This document shows, piece by piece, positions 1-7,457 of a stretch of DNA of 60,924 nt. Both the position numbers and the translations under genes were made by a program. The first letter of the stretch is position 1; the number at the start of each line of letters is the position of its first letter. Below the pieces are notes generated by a model. That model searched no databases and was not told the origin of the DNA. It saw only the letters and a list, made by a program, of their open reading frames with translations. The stretch covers positions 1 to 60,924 of the forward strand of contig JBCBGC010000033.1 of NCBI GenBank assembly GCA_038527215.1, written 5' to 3'. The stretch is from JAWPMV01 sp038527215. GTDB taxonomy: Bacteria; Bacteroidota; Bacteroidia; J057.

Positions 1-272
1 GGAAAGTATTGGGCGCCAGTCTGCGTAGCATCTTCAACCTGCTAACCGTAAACTTCCTACGCCTGGTGCTAGTGGCCTTTGTGTTGGCTATACCGATCGC
101 CTGGTACATCATGAATGACTGGCTCAATGGCTTCGAATATCGCATCGAAATTTCCTGGCCGATCTTTGTCCTGGCAGGGCTGGCTGCCTTCCTGATCGCG
201 CTGGGCACCATCAGTGTTGAAGCGGGTAAAGCCGCTACCGCCAACCCTGCCTCCCGCCTTAGATCAGAATAA
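1..272 (+). CDS. FtsX-like ABC permease, C-terminal fragment (cut by window start)
   Basis: Only the last ~90 residues are present. Reading frame 3 opens with K-V-L-G-A-S, the cytoplasmic loop motif that precedes the second FtsX gate in MacB/FtsX-type permeases, so the in-frame TTG at 9 is internal and not a start. Two hydrophobic segments follow (about residues 14-34 and 52-72 of the fragment). The end reads A-N-P-A-S-R-L-R-S-E, matching the ANPxxxLRxE/D tails of the three full permeases at 4737-12660. It is therefore very likely a fourth paralogue of that family, on the opposite strand. No ATPase is visible next to it. A hairpin terminator follows directly. Confidence 0.85.
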   Translation, partial: KVLGASLRSIFNLLTVNFLRLVLVAFVLAIPIAWYIMNDWLNGFEYRIEISWPIFVLAGLAAFLIALGTISVEAGKAATANPASRLRSE

Positions 273-293
273 CTCACTTTCTCTACACAACTC

Positions 294-332
294 CGCCTCC
301 TCTGCCTTGCGCAGGGGAGGCGCTTTCTTTTT
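294..332 (+). terminator. Rho-independent terminator after the permease fragment
   Basis: A 12-nt stem (294-305 pairing with 311-322, one mismatch) with a 5-nt loop is followed by a T-rich tract (323-332). It lies 21 nt after the permease stop and separates that gene from the blaI-like operon. Confidence 0.8.
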
Positions 333-362
333 GCAATTTTCACCCTTGCTTTTCCAAGGATT

Positions 363-398
363 CCTAAGAAATTAGGACATCTACTAAAAAATTAGTAG
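363..398 (+). promoter_or_regulatory. Two adjacent operator-like dyads upstream of the BlaI-type repressor
   Basis: Two palindromes lie side by side: CCTAA-gaaa-TTAGG at 363-376 and CTACTAA-aaaa-TTAGTAG at 381-398 (the latter extends to ATC...GAT at 379-400). They share a TAA-N4-TTA core and their centres are 20 bp apart, about two helical turns. BlaI/MecI repressors bind short dyads as dimers and autoregulate, so these are the natural operator candidates for the gene starting at 424. Binding is inferred. Confidence 0.65.
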
Positions 399-423
399 AT
401 AGGTCTTAGAACGACCCTTCATT

Positions 424-786
424 ATGCAGAAACTAGCGAAACGGGAAGAACAGATCATGCAGGCCTTATGGAAGCTTCAGGCCGCTTTCATTAAGGAGAT
501 CATTGCCGAACTTCCGGCTCCCCAACCTCACTACAATACGGTGGCCACCATCATCAAGATTTTGGAAGACAAAGGCTTTGTGGCGCGGAAAAGTCTGGGC
601 AATGCCCACCAGTACTATCCTTTGGTTTCCAAGAAGAAATACCAGACCCAGGAGTTGGGCACCATCGTGAAGCAGTATTTCAACAATTCCCACAAAAACC
701 TGGTGGCCTTTTTTGCGGAAGAAAACCAGATCAACGAGGAAGAGCTGAAAGAAATCATTGACCTGATCAAAAAGAACCAATCATGA
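424..786 (+). CDS. BlaI/MecI/CopY-family transcriptional repressor
   Basis: This 120-residue protein matches the BlaI/MecI/CopY family in length and layout: an N-terminal winged helix (about residues 1-75, including the KREEQIMQALW opening and the wing around H37-Y38-N39-T40-V41) and a short C-terminal dimerisation helix pair. Members repress an adjacent sensor/protease gene and are relieved when the partner cleaves them. Here the partner is the BlaR1-like gene immediately downstream, whose ATG overlaps this gene's stop codon (ATGA at 783-786), so the two are translationally coupled. The upstream region holds two dyads that fit autoregulation. No beta-lactamase is adjacent, so a resistance role is not implied; in Bacteroidota such pairs control diverse targets. 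Confidence 0.92.
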   Translation: MQKLAKREEQIMQALWKLQAAFIKEIIAELPAPQPHYNTVATIIKILEDKGFVARKSLGNAHQYYPLVSKKKYQTQELGTIVKQYFNNSHKNLVAFFAEENQINEEELKEIIDLIKKNQS

Positions 787-3305
787 TGACCTATTTGCTA
801 CATGCCAGCTTGCTGATCTGCCTGGGAGGGCTTTTTTACAAGTTCATCCTGGAAAAAGAAACGCACTACCGACTCAATCGCTGGGTGCTGATCGGGACCA
901 TGGTAGGCGCTTTTATCTTACCCTTATGGACCATTCCCGCTTCCTGGTCTTTGGGTTCGTATTTTTATCCTCAGCCAGCGGTGGTATCGCAACCCGAGGT
1001 CCAGCCGGAACCAGTGATCGCTTCAGACCCGGCTCCGTTATTTGAAGAGCCCACCCTTCCGGCTCCTGAGATCGCTCCCCTACCCACATCAGACAGCGTC
1101 CTCCCGCTTTTGGCCCGGCACAGAACCCCCATTTCTCCCGCCAAATTTTTCTTAGGCGTATTCCTGATCGGCAGTGCCTTTCTGGCTTTGCGTTTCCTGC
1201 TCCAATTGGTGGGTTTATTCCGAAAAATCCATCTTACGCCGCGCAAAAAAGACGGGAAATATCATCTCCTCGAAGTTCCGGCTTCTGAGACGGCCTATTC
1301 CTTCTTCAACTATATCTTCATTGCCTCCCGACCCGGAGATATATCGACCTACCGACAAATTCTCCGTCACGAAAAAATACATGCAGACCAAAAGCATAGC
1401 CTGGATATCCTCCTGGCAGAATGCCTGATCATCCTTCAATGGTTCAATCCTTTGGCCTGGGCCTATCGCGCCTATATCCGCCAAAACCTCGAATTCCAAA
1501 CCGATGAAATCATGGTCAAAAAAGGAACTGACCGCACCGACTACCAGCTCAACCTGGTACGAATTGCCAGTCCGGCTTATGCTTCCAGTCTGGTCGCCAA
1601 TTACAATCAGTCTATGCTCAAAAAACGGATTCTCATGATGAATACACAAACCTCCTCTGCCTCTTCAGCCTGGAAATACGTCCTCCTGTTTTCCTTACTC
1701 GGTCTTTCTGTCTCTCTTTTTAATGCGCAAACGGTGGAGCATTTACCTCAGGAATTTCCTGGTCCGGTGGCTCAGTCGGATATACAGGATCAGGCTGACC
1801 AAATGGACGTTTCCATCCCGATTGAAACGATCGCTCCGGTCGTGACTACCCCTCCGGTAGTCCAGGATCCTGCCCCCCAGACCTTGGTATCCGTAAATGA
1901 AGATGACTTCTCTGGAACCTGGGAAGCAACCCTGAAATCGGATGAAGTCTGCATGAAATTTATCCGCAAGCGCAATGGGCAAAAATGGAGCTGGATGAAC
2001 CATGATTGTCTGCCCTACCGGGATTTTTCTCCCTCCAACCTCCGCAATGCCACCAACTTTGAACTGAGGCGGGAAGCCGGTACCATGGTATTTGAAGGTG
2101 AGTTTAACGGGGACAAAGGGGAAGGTACCTTTACCTTCGAGGAGAGTGCAGACTATCGCAGAGAACTGTCGCGCAAAGGCGTGAAAGAAATTTCTACCCG
2201 CCTGATGTTTACGCTCTTTTTTGTGAGAGAAAAAGAACCCTTCGTACAAAATCTGGTGGACCTTTCTAAGCTCGGCCTGCCCGCAGCCACCCTCCGGGAC
2301 ATTCTCCCAGATTACATTCCCGCCAAACTGGTCCAAAGTTATATGGACGCAGACCTGGATGTGGGCAAGCACAAGCATTTCCTGCATGCCCGGGTGCCAG
2401 CAGATTTATTAACCTCCTACATCGCAGCGGGCTTTGACCTGGAAAAAAACAAAAGTTTTATTCACAGCCGGGTTCCTACGGATTTGCTCAGCGAATACCG
2501 AGATGCGGGACTGAATCCACATGATCACAAAAACCTGGTCAATAGCCGCGTACCAGCGAAGCTGGTTAAGGCCTATCAGGATGCCGACCTGGATGTAGAA
2601 GAAAACCGTTCCTTCCTCCATAGTCGGGTCCCACCAGCCTTATTGACTTCTTACCGCGATGCCGGGATTGATCTCAAGGAAAACAAGAAGTTCATCCAAA
2701 GTCATGTCCCTGCAAGTCTCCTGGAATCGTATGAAGAGGCTGGGCTGGACCTGGACAAGCATCGTTCCTTCATCAATAGTCGGGTCCCCGCTTCCTTATT
2801 GGAAGAATATCAGGACGCAGGCCTCAGCCTTCAGGAAAATCGTCGCTTTATTCAGTCGCGGGTTCCCGCCGACTTCCTGGCCAGCTACGAAAAAGCCGGG
2901 CTTGACCTGGAAAAAAACCGCATGTTCATCAACAGCCGGGTTAAGCCTGAGATCCTGATTGCCTATGAAGAAGCAGATCTGGACCTGGAAAAAAATCGTC
3001 GCTTCATCCAGTCCCATGTTTGGCCCAAGTGGATCAAAGGCTATCAGGAGGCTGGACTCGACCCCCATACCCATAAGCAGTTTATCTATAGCCGTGTCAA
3101 ACCCGAGATGGTGAAGGCATACAAAAAAGCGGGTTTTGCCCCGGAAAAGCACAAAAAGTTCATCTACAGCCATGTTCCGGTGAGTCTTCTGACCGCTTAT
3201 GAAGATGCAGGCTTGTCTGTTGAGGAGCACGAAACCTTTATCATGCGCCGCATGGACCCCAAGGAAATCAAAGCCTACCGAGACAAGGTAAAAGGCAATG
3301 ATTAG
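783..3305 (+). CDS. BlaR1-like M56 membrane metallopeptidase with lipocalin-like domain and twelve C-terminal repeats
   Basis: The 840-residue protein starts with membrane helices (about 2-22, 33-55, 118-143) that flank an M56 peptidase domain with a zinc motif HEKIH at residues 196-200; another helix lies near 297-316. BlaR1/MecR1 proteins sense an extracellular signal and trigger removal of the partner BlaI repressor, encoded just upstream with a 4-nt overlap. The sensor part is not penicillin-binding-like: there is no transpeptidase SxxK/SxN domain. Instead residues ~375-480 look like a small beta-barrel with GEFNGDKGEGTF-type turns, and residues 512-823 are twelve 26-residue tandem repeats plus a partial thirteenth. 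Family knowledge: other bacterial M56 proteins carry VTPEYI-/RIHGV-type repeats of similar length, which these resemble. The ligand is unknown. Confidence 0.88.
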   Translation: MMTYLLHASLLICLGGLFYKFILEKETHYRLNRWVLIGTMVGAFILPLWTIPASWSLGSYFYPQPAVVSQPEVQPEPVIASDPAPLFEEPTLPAPEIAPLPTSDSVLPLLARHRTPISPAKFFLGVFLIGSAFLALRFLLQLVGLFRKIHLTPRKKDGKYHLLEVPASETAYSFFNYIFIASRPGDISTYRQILRHEKIHADQKHSLDILLAECLIILQWFNPLAWAYRAYIRQNLEFQTDEIMVKKGTDRTDYQLNLVRIASPAYASSLVANYNQSMLKKRILMMNTQTSSASSAWKYVLLFSLLGLSVSLFNAQTVEHLPQEFPGPVAQSDIQDQADQMDVSIPIETIAPVVTTPPVVQDPAPQTLVSVNEDDFSGTWEATLKSDEVCMKFIRKRNGQKWSWMNHDCLPYRDFSPSNLRNATNFELRREAGTMVFEGEFNGDKGEGTFTFEESADYRRELSRKGVKEISTRLMFTLFFVREKEPFVQNLVDLSKLGLPAATLRDILPDYIPAKLVQSYMDADLDVGKHKHFLHARVPADLLTSYIAAGFDLEKNKSFIHSRVPTDLLSEYRDAGLNPHDHKNLVNSRVPAKLVKAYQDADLDVEENRSFLHSRVPPALLTSYRDAGIDLKENKKFIQSHVPASLLESYEEAGLDLDKHRSFINSRVPASLLEEYQDAGLSLQENRRFIQSRVPADFLASYEKAGLDLEKNRMFINSRVKPEILIAYEEADLDLEKNRRFIQSHVWPKWIKGYQEAGLDPHTHKQFIYSRVKPEMVKAYKKAGFAPEKHKKFIYSHVPVSLLTAYEDAGLSVEEHETFIMRRMDPKEIKAYRDKVKGND
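2316..3251 (+). repeat. Twelve tandem 78-bp coding repeats (26 aa each) in the BlaR1-like gene
   Basis: Residues 512-823 of the BlaR1-like protein divide exactly into 12 units of 26 residues with no indel. The consensus is V-P-a-x-L-L-x-x-Y-x-x-A-G-L-D-l-e-x-N-x-x-F-I-x-S-R. The most constant positions are Tyr9, Ala12, the following Gly/Asp, Phe22 and Ser25-Arg/His26. A thirteenth unit begins at M824 and breaks off. The perfect register suggests a solenoid-like or rod-like extracytoplasmic structure. Confidence 0.9.
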
Positions 3306-3334
3306 GACTTATAGATCGAATGATTAGGTTAGAT

Positions 3335-3370
3335 AATCCGCTGCTCGCTACCCGGGCAGCGGATTTTGTT
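3335..3370. terminator. Hairpin terminator between convergent genes
   Basis: AATCCGCTGC (3335-3344) pairs perfectly with GCAGCGGATT (3356-3365) across an 11-nt loop and is followed on the plus strand by a T-rich run. It lies between the BlaR1-like stop (3305) and the stop of the minus-strand DUF2279 gene (3369). It fits best as terminator of the plus-strand operon. Confidence 0.75.
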
Positions 3371-4301
3371 AGAAATAAAACCAATGCCCCCGAGGTTGCC
3401 CCAGCGTATTGAGTTCCAGGGTAGGGAAAGGGATTTTGACAAAAGCCAGGCCTTGCAAAATGGTGCGCAGAAATTTGGAGCGGGTGGGAATACGGGCAGT
3501 GTCGATGTCCAGCGAGAACAAAAGCTGTCGATAGCGGGGCACTTCAGGCAGCCATTCGCCCCCGTAGTAGCGGATATTCCGAAACTCACCCATCATGCCG
3601 TTGGCACTGTAGCCCACCGAAAAGCAGAGCCAGTCTGGTAATTGTTCCCGCAAAACGACCTTATTGATGGGCATGCTTAACCAATAGGTATGGCCATTGT
3701 AATCATAGAAAAGGCTTTCCAGGGCATTGTCTCCCAGGTAGCCATTGGCGAGGTCGGCGGTGGCAGAGCGCCTAAAACTGAATCTAAAGCGGGCGATCTG
3801 CTCATTGAAGAGGAGTTCCTGCCCCACGATCAGAGCCGGACCGGCGGCATTGGCCCACATATCTCCCCAGGAGAATCCCCAGCCTTCATAGATGCCATCA
3901 AAGATTTCTATAGGTGTTTGTAAAAAAAGGCCCAGAGCCCCGCCATAAATCAGGGCTTTATTCCGACTAACGCCTGCCTTTCGCAAGCCATGATAGCCCA
4001 GATAGCTTTCCAGGTAGGCTCCGTAAGCATGACCAAACTTATCTATCTGTAAATACCCGGCATTGTCATTATAGAAATGAAAGGGCACCCGCTCACTGTC
4101 TTTGTACCAGACCCATTGCAGGTAGGACATGCCTCCGATATAAAAAGCCGCTTCTCCCCCCACGATCCAGGCCAGGCGCTTTTTGTTGAGGCTATCCGGG
4201 TATTCGGGACGGTATTGGGCCGAAAGAGGCTGGGCTTGGAGGGAAAGAAAGAGCCCGCCCAGCATCAGCCCTTTCCAAATGTTGTTAATCAGAGAACGCA
4301 T
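3369..4301 (-). CDS. DUF2279 family exported/membrane protein
   Basis: A 310-residue protein with a signal peptide (about 1-28, ending ...LSAQ). The body carries the conserved D-K-F-G-H-A-Y-G segment (residues 87-94) and the later glycine/tryptophan-rich stretch (G-W-G-F-S-W-G-D) typical of Bacteroidota DUF2279 (YfiM-like) proteins. Family members are predicted envelope proteins with several hydrophobic segments; no biochemical role is established. The C-terminal half (W/Y-rich alternating strands ending in F) could insert in a membrane. It is separated by about 95 bp from the PadR gene upstream and is probably its own unit. Confidence 0.75.
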   Translation of the reverse strand: MRSLINNIWKGLMLGGLFLSLQAQPLSAQYRPEYPDSLNKKRLAWIVGGEAAFYIGGMSYLQWVWYKDSERVPFHFYNDNAGYLQIDKFGHAYGAYLESYLGYHGLRKAGVSRNKALIYGGALGLFLQTPIEIFDGIYEGWGFSWGDMWANAAGPALIVGQELLFNEQIARFRFSFRRSATADLANGYLGDNALESLFYDYNGHTYWLSMPINKVVLREQLPDWLCFSVGYSANGMMGEFRNIRYYGGEWLPEVPRYRQLLFSLDIDTARIPTRSKFLRTILQGLAFVKIPFPTLELNTLGQPRGHWFYF

Positions 4302-4396
4302 ACTTTTTAGACGAAAAATTTCAGCTGACTGCTGCCTGTTGATTAGTCGTCCAGAAAGAAAAAAAGTAAACCCTTGTCGGTTTCTTTCCTGGGGCC

Positions 4397-4726
4397 TCAG
4401 GAACCGAAAAATATCTTGGGAATGCGCTTATAGATGCTGGTCCGCACTTCGTATTTGCGGTCCAATACGCTTTTTCCTAAAGCCGTGATGACATAGAATT
4501 TTTTTCGTCGGCCCCCTCTTTGAGCGGTGATGCCCCCCACCCGGGTTTCGACAAAGCCTTTTTCTTCCATGCGTTTTAAGGCTACATGGATGGCACTAAT
4601 ATTGACCGCTTTGGCCAGTTGCTCTTCCAGGCTTTCGTGTATGCTGACTCCATAAGCCTGATCGTGTTGAGCAGCTACTGTGAGCAATACCAGTTCTTCA
4701 AAATCTCCTATACTATACGCTTTCAT
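4397..4726 (-). CDS. PadR-family transcriptional regulator (downstream copy)
   Basis: A 109-residue winged-helix protein of PadR type: N-terminal G-D-F-E-E-L-V-L-L helix, Y-G-V-x-I motif near residue 26, recognition helix around I-S-A-I-H-V-A-L-K-R-M, wing with the G-G-R-R-K-K-F-Y motif, and a short C-terminal helix. PadR proteins usually repress nearby membrane or efflux genes and release DNA on ligand binding. It starts 10 nt after the stop of the permease at 4737-7355, so it is the second gene of that unit; the 17-bp inverted repeat upstream (7378-7431) is the obvious candidate target. A homologue (12677-13015) heads the neighbouring unit. Confidence 0.9.
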   Translation of the reverse strand: MKAYSIGDFEELVLLTVAAQHDQAYGVSIHESLEEQLAKAVNISAIHVALKRMEEKGFVETRVGGITAQRGGRRKKFYVITALGKSVLDRKYEVRTSIYKRIPKIFFGS

Positions 4727-4736
4727 CTTCCTGCTA

Positions 4737-7355
4737 TTATTCGGCTCTTAATGAATCTACGGGATTGGCCAGGGCAGTTTTCAAGGTCTTGACACTGAGG
4801 GACAGGATAGCCAGCAGCACCACCGCTAATGCAGGCAGCACGAATACCCAGGCGTTTAACTCAAATCTAAAGGGAAAGCGGGTGAGCCAAAATTCCGCCA
4901 GCCAATAGGTCAGCGGCAGCCCAATTACGATGGCCCACATGACGGTCTGGATAAAATCCCGGGTGAGCAGCACCATGATATGCCGGGTACTGGCCCCGAT
5001 GATTTTCCGAATCCCGATTTCTTTGGTCCGCTGGTGAATGACAAAAGAAGCCAGGGCAAACAGGCCCAGACAAGCGATCAGAATAGCAAAACCTGTCAGC
5101 AGATTGAAGAGCTTTTGGAATTGCAGGTCGGCTTTGAACTGCTCATCGTAACGCTGATCGAGGAAGAAATAGGAAAAAGGCGTAAAGGGAAAATGGCTCT
5201 CAAAGGTCTGCTCAATCAAGGCCAGGCTTTCTTCCACTTCTCCCCCGCTAATCCGGATACTGGCATACTCACTGAATTCATCAAAGTAGTAGAAAATCAT
5301 GGGTACGTGGGCGGATTTCCCGGACTCGTGGTGGTAATTCTGGATGACACCCACTACTTGCCATTTTCTCCCCCAGAATTTCACGGTTTTTTGGATGGCT
5401 TCTTCCGGACTTTGCAGGCCCCATTGGCGAATGGCTTCCTCGTTGACGATGATGTTGCGCCCTTTGAGGTTGCCCGCCTGGAAGTTTTCTCCCGCCAGGA
5501 GCTTGATTTCCATGAGGGAGAGGTAGGCGCTATCGATGCCCGTCAGGTAAAAATTGTTGTTGCGGGGGTTCAATTCATCGGCCAGATGGATGCCGGTGGT
5601 GGTGTTCATATCGCTCACGGGCAGGCCAGGCACAGTCCCCGAAATAGCCACCCCCTCGATCTGCGGCTGCTGAATCAGACTTTGCTTGAAAGGTACAAAG
5701 CGCTTTTGCAGACTATCCAGGGCCGGGCCGTTGATGACCACGGTGCGGTCGATATTTACGCCCAGCTCTTTTTCCCGCATATAGTTCAATTGCTGATAGA
5801 CGATAAAGCTCTGGGTCAGCAGAATCAGGGTCACCGCGAACTGAAAGATCACCAGGCTTTTCCGGAGCCAAAGGCCCTTACCAGAGCGGGAAAATTTGCC
5901 TTTTAGCACCAGCGCGGGCGCAAAACCAGAAAGGACCAGCGCAGGATATAATCCGGAGAGAAATACCCCCAGCAGCACAAAGCCTACTAACATCAACCAA
6001 AAAACCTGGTCCGAAAGGATGGCAAAATCCGCGCCCAGATCAGTCAATTCCAGAAAGACCTCCCTGCCCAGCCAGATCAGCCCTACTGCCATAATCGCGG
6101 CCAGTACATTGACCAGGAAGGATTCGAATAAAAACTGCCCGATCAACTGGGAGCGGGTCGAGCCAATCACTTTGCGAATGCCTACTTCTTTGGCTCTTTC
6201 CACCGAGCGGGAAGTGGCCAGGTTCACGTAATTCACATAAGCACTGACGATCACCAGCAGGGCCACCAGCAGCAGGAAGAATAAGGAATTGGCATCTCCA
6301 TTAGGTTCTGCCTCGAAGGTTTTGTGGGAGTACAAATGAATATCCTCCATGGCCTGGGCAATCACTCGCTCATTTTCAATTTTTTCCTCCGCGACCAGTT
6401 TTTTATTGAACTCCTCCAGTTGGACCTGAAAGGCTTCTTCTTGAGTTCCCGGGCGCAACATGATATACGTGAAGGTATTGTTGCCGTTCCAGTTCTCATC
6501 TTTCTCCCCAAAGCTGGCGGTCATGGTAGGATAGGATACCAGCATATTAAAAGGTAGATGGGTATTAGGCGGGCAATCCGGCATCACCCCAACCACCTTC
6601 AAGCCGAGTTCCCCCTCTGAGTGTAAGATCTGCACCACTTCTCCTACGATGTCCGTCCGACCAAAAAAGCGCCTGGCGGTAGACTCATTCAGGATCACTT
6701 CATGGGGTTTGAGAAAAGCACCGGCTATGCTGCCTTCGATCAGGGGATAATGAAAAAAGTCAAAAAAGGCCGGATCCGCTGCATAGCCTTTGTCCTCATA
6801 AAAAGTCTCCTCCCCTACTTTGATCAGCAGGCGGTCCAGGGAATAGGCTCGGGTAAAATCTTCCACCTCGGGGAGGCTGGCCTTCATGGTCGGCCCCAAA
6901 GGAGGATAGGTCTCACAGTCCTGCGTAACCACGGTATTTCCATCCAGATAGTCCATGGTCAAGCGCATGATCTGCGAGGCTTGAGGATGGGTGGATTCGT
7001 AGCTAAACTCGAATCGAGCGTATTGGAGAATCAATAGCGTAATGGCAAAACTCAAAGCCAGACCAGCGACATTGATACTCGTTAGGGATAGATCGCGGCG
7101 AAAAACCCGCAGGGCAATGGTTAGATGATTGCGCAGCATAAAGGTGAGATTGGACAAACTCAGCTTAAAGCCAAGGTTCCGAGGCCGGAACCCACGCACC
7201 ACATCCCATCCGAATTGTCTGCGGGCCTTGCTGAGATTTTGGCCGGCTCTTTTTTCAAAAAGCTCTACCAAATCTCCTTCCATTTCCTCCAGATAATCCT
7301 CCCGGCAATACCAACGAAGAAAGTGAAGAAAAAAGCGAGGCGGGCGCGGCGTCAT
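4737..7355 (-). CDS. Orphan MacB/FtsX-type permease with N-terminal prefix domain (copy A)
   Basis: 872 residues with the layout: soluble prefix (about 1-90, with the E-M-E-G-D-L-V-E-L-F-E motif), TM1, periplasmic MacB-type core domain, three TMs, a short loop, TM5, a second periplasmic core domain, and three TMs. Both FtsX gates carry the cytoplasmic motif R-K-V-I-G-S and R-K-I-I-G-A. The tail reads A-N-P-V-D-S-L-R-A-E. There is no ATP-binding domain and no ATPase gene adjacent, so the protein belongs to the 'orphan' duplicated permeases known mainly from Acidobacteria (ADOP family), which also travel with PadR regulators. Substrate is unknown. It has its own leader (102 bp) with a large dyad and is followed after 10 nt by a PadR gene. 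Confidence 0.88.
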   Translation of the reverse strand: MTPRPPRFFLHFLRWYCREDYLEEMEGDLVELFEKRAGQNLSKARRQFGWDVVRGFRPRNLGFKLSLSNLTFMLRNHLTIALRVFRRDLSLTSINVAGLALSFAITLLILQYARFEFSYESTHPQASQIMRLTMDYLDGNTVVTQDCETYPPLGPTMKASLPEVEDFTRAYSLDRLLIKVGEETFYEDKGYAADPAFFDFFHYPLIEGSIAGAFLKPHEVILNESTARRFFGRTDIVGEVVQILHSEGELGLKVVGVMPDCPPNTHLPFNMLVSYPTMTASFGEKDENWNGNNTFTYIMLRPGTQEEAFQVQLEEFNKKLVAEEKIENERVIAQAMEDIHLYSHKTFEAEPNGDANSLFFLLLVALLVIVSAYVNYVNLATSRSVERAKEVGIRKVIGSTRSQLIGQFLFESFLVNVLAAIMAVGLIWLGREVFLELTDLGADFAILSDQVFWLMLVGFVLLGVFLSGLYPALVLSGFAPALVLKGKFSRSGKGLWLRKSLVIFQFAVTLILLTQSFIVYQQLNYMREKELGVNIDRTVVINGPALDSLQKRFVPFKQSLIQQPQIEGVAISGTVPGLPVSDMNTTTGIHLADELNPRNNNFYLTGIDSAYLSLMEIKLLAGENFQAGNLKGRNIIVNEEAIRQWGLQSPEEAIQKTVKFWGRKWQVVGVIQNYHHESGKSAHVPMIFYYFDEFSEYASIRISGGEVEESLALIEQTFESHFPFTPFSYFFLDQRYDEQFKADLQFQKLFNLLTGFAILIACLGLFALASFVIHQRTKEIGIRKIIGASTRHIMVLLTRDFIQTVMWAIVIGLPLTYWLAEFWLTRFPFRFELNAWVFVLPALAVVLLAILSLSVKTLKTALANPVDSLRAE

Positions 7356-7377
7356 AGGGCTAAGTTTGTATAAACAG

Positions 7378-7431
7378 ATTTACTTAACAAAAGTAAAACA
7401 AATTAATTTTATCCACTTTTGTTAAGTAAAT
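7378..7431 (-). promoter_or_regulatory. 17-bp perfect inverted repeat with overlapping -7 element, upstream of permease A
   Basis: ATTTACTTAACAAAAGT (7378-7394) and its exact reverse complement (7415-7431) flank a 20-bp AT-rich spacer. On the minus strand an exact Bacteroidota -7 box TACTTTTG (complement of 7388-7395) sits in the promoter-proximal arm, so a protein bound to the arms would cover the promoter. No good -33 TTG is visible at the usual spacing, as expected for a regulated promoter. The likely binder is a PadR protein encoded in the array. Confidence 0.65.
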
Positions 7432-7457
7432 ACTGCTAAATCCCGCGAGGGTTGCAC

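Noticed and set aside
1743..2387. Long minus-strand frame (214 codons) inside the BlaR1-like gene
   Set aside because: It is antisense to a recognised domain and has no family pattern; its length follows from the repetitive coding sequence opposite.
2316..3251. CRISPR-like or satellite DNA
   Set aside because: The 78-bp periodicity is coding, uninterrupted and in register with one protein; there are no spacers.
4980..5906. Plus-strand frame of 308 codons opposite permease A
   Set aside because: Antisense shadow of a recognised permease; composition is that of a reverse-translated hydrophobic protein.
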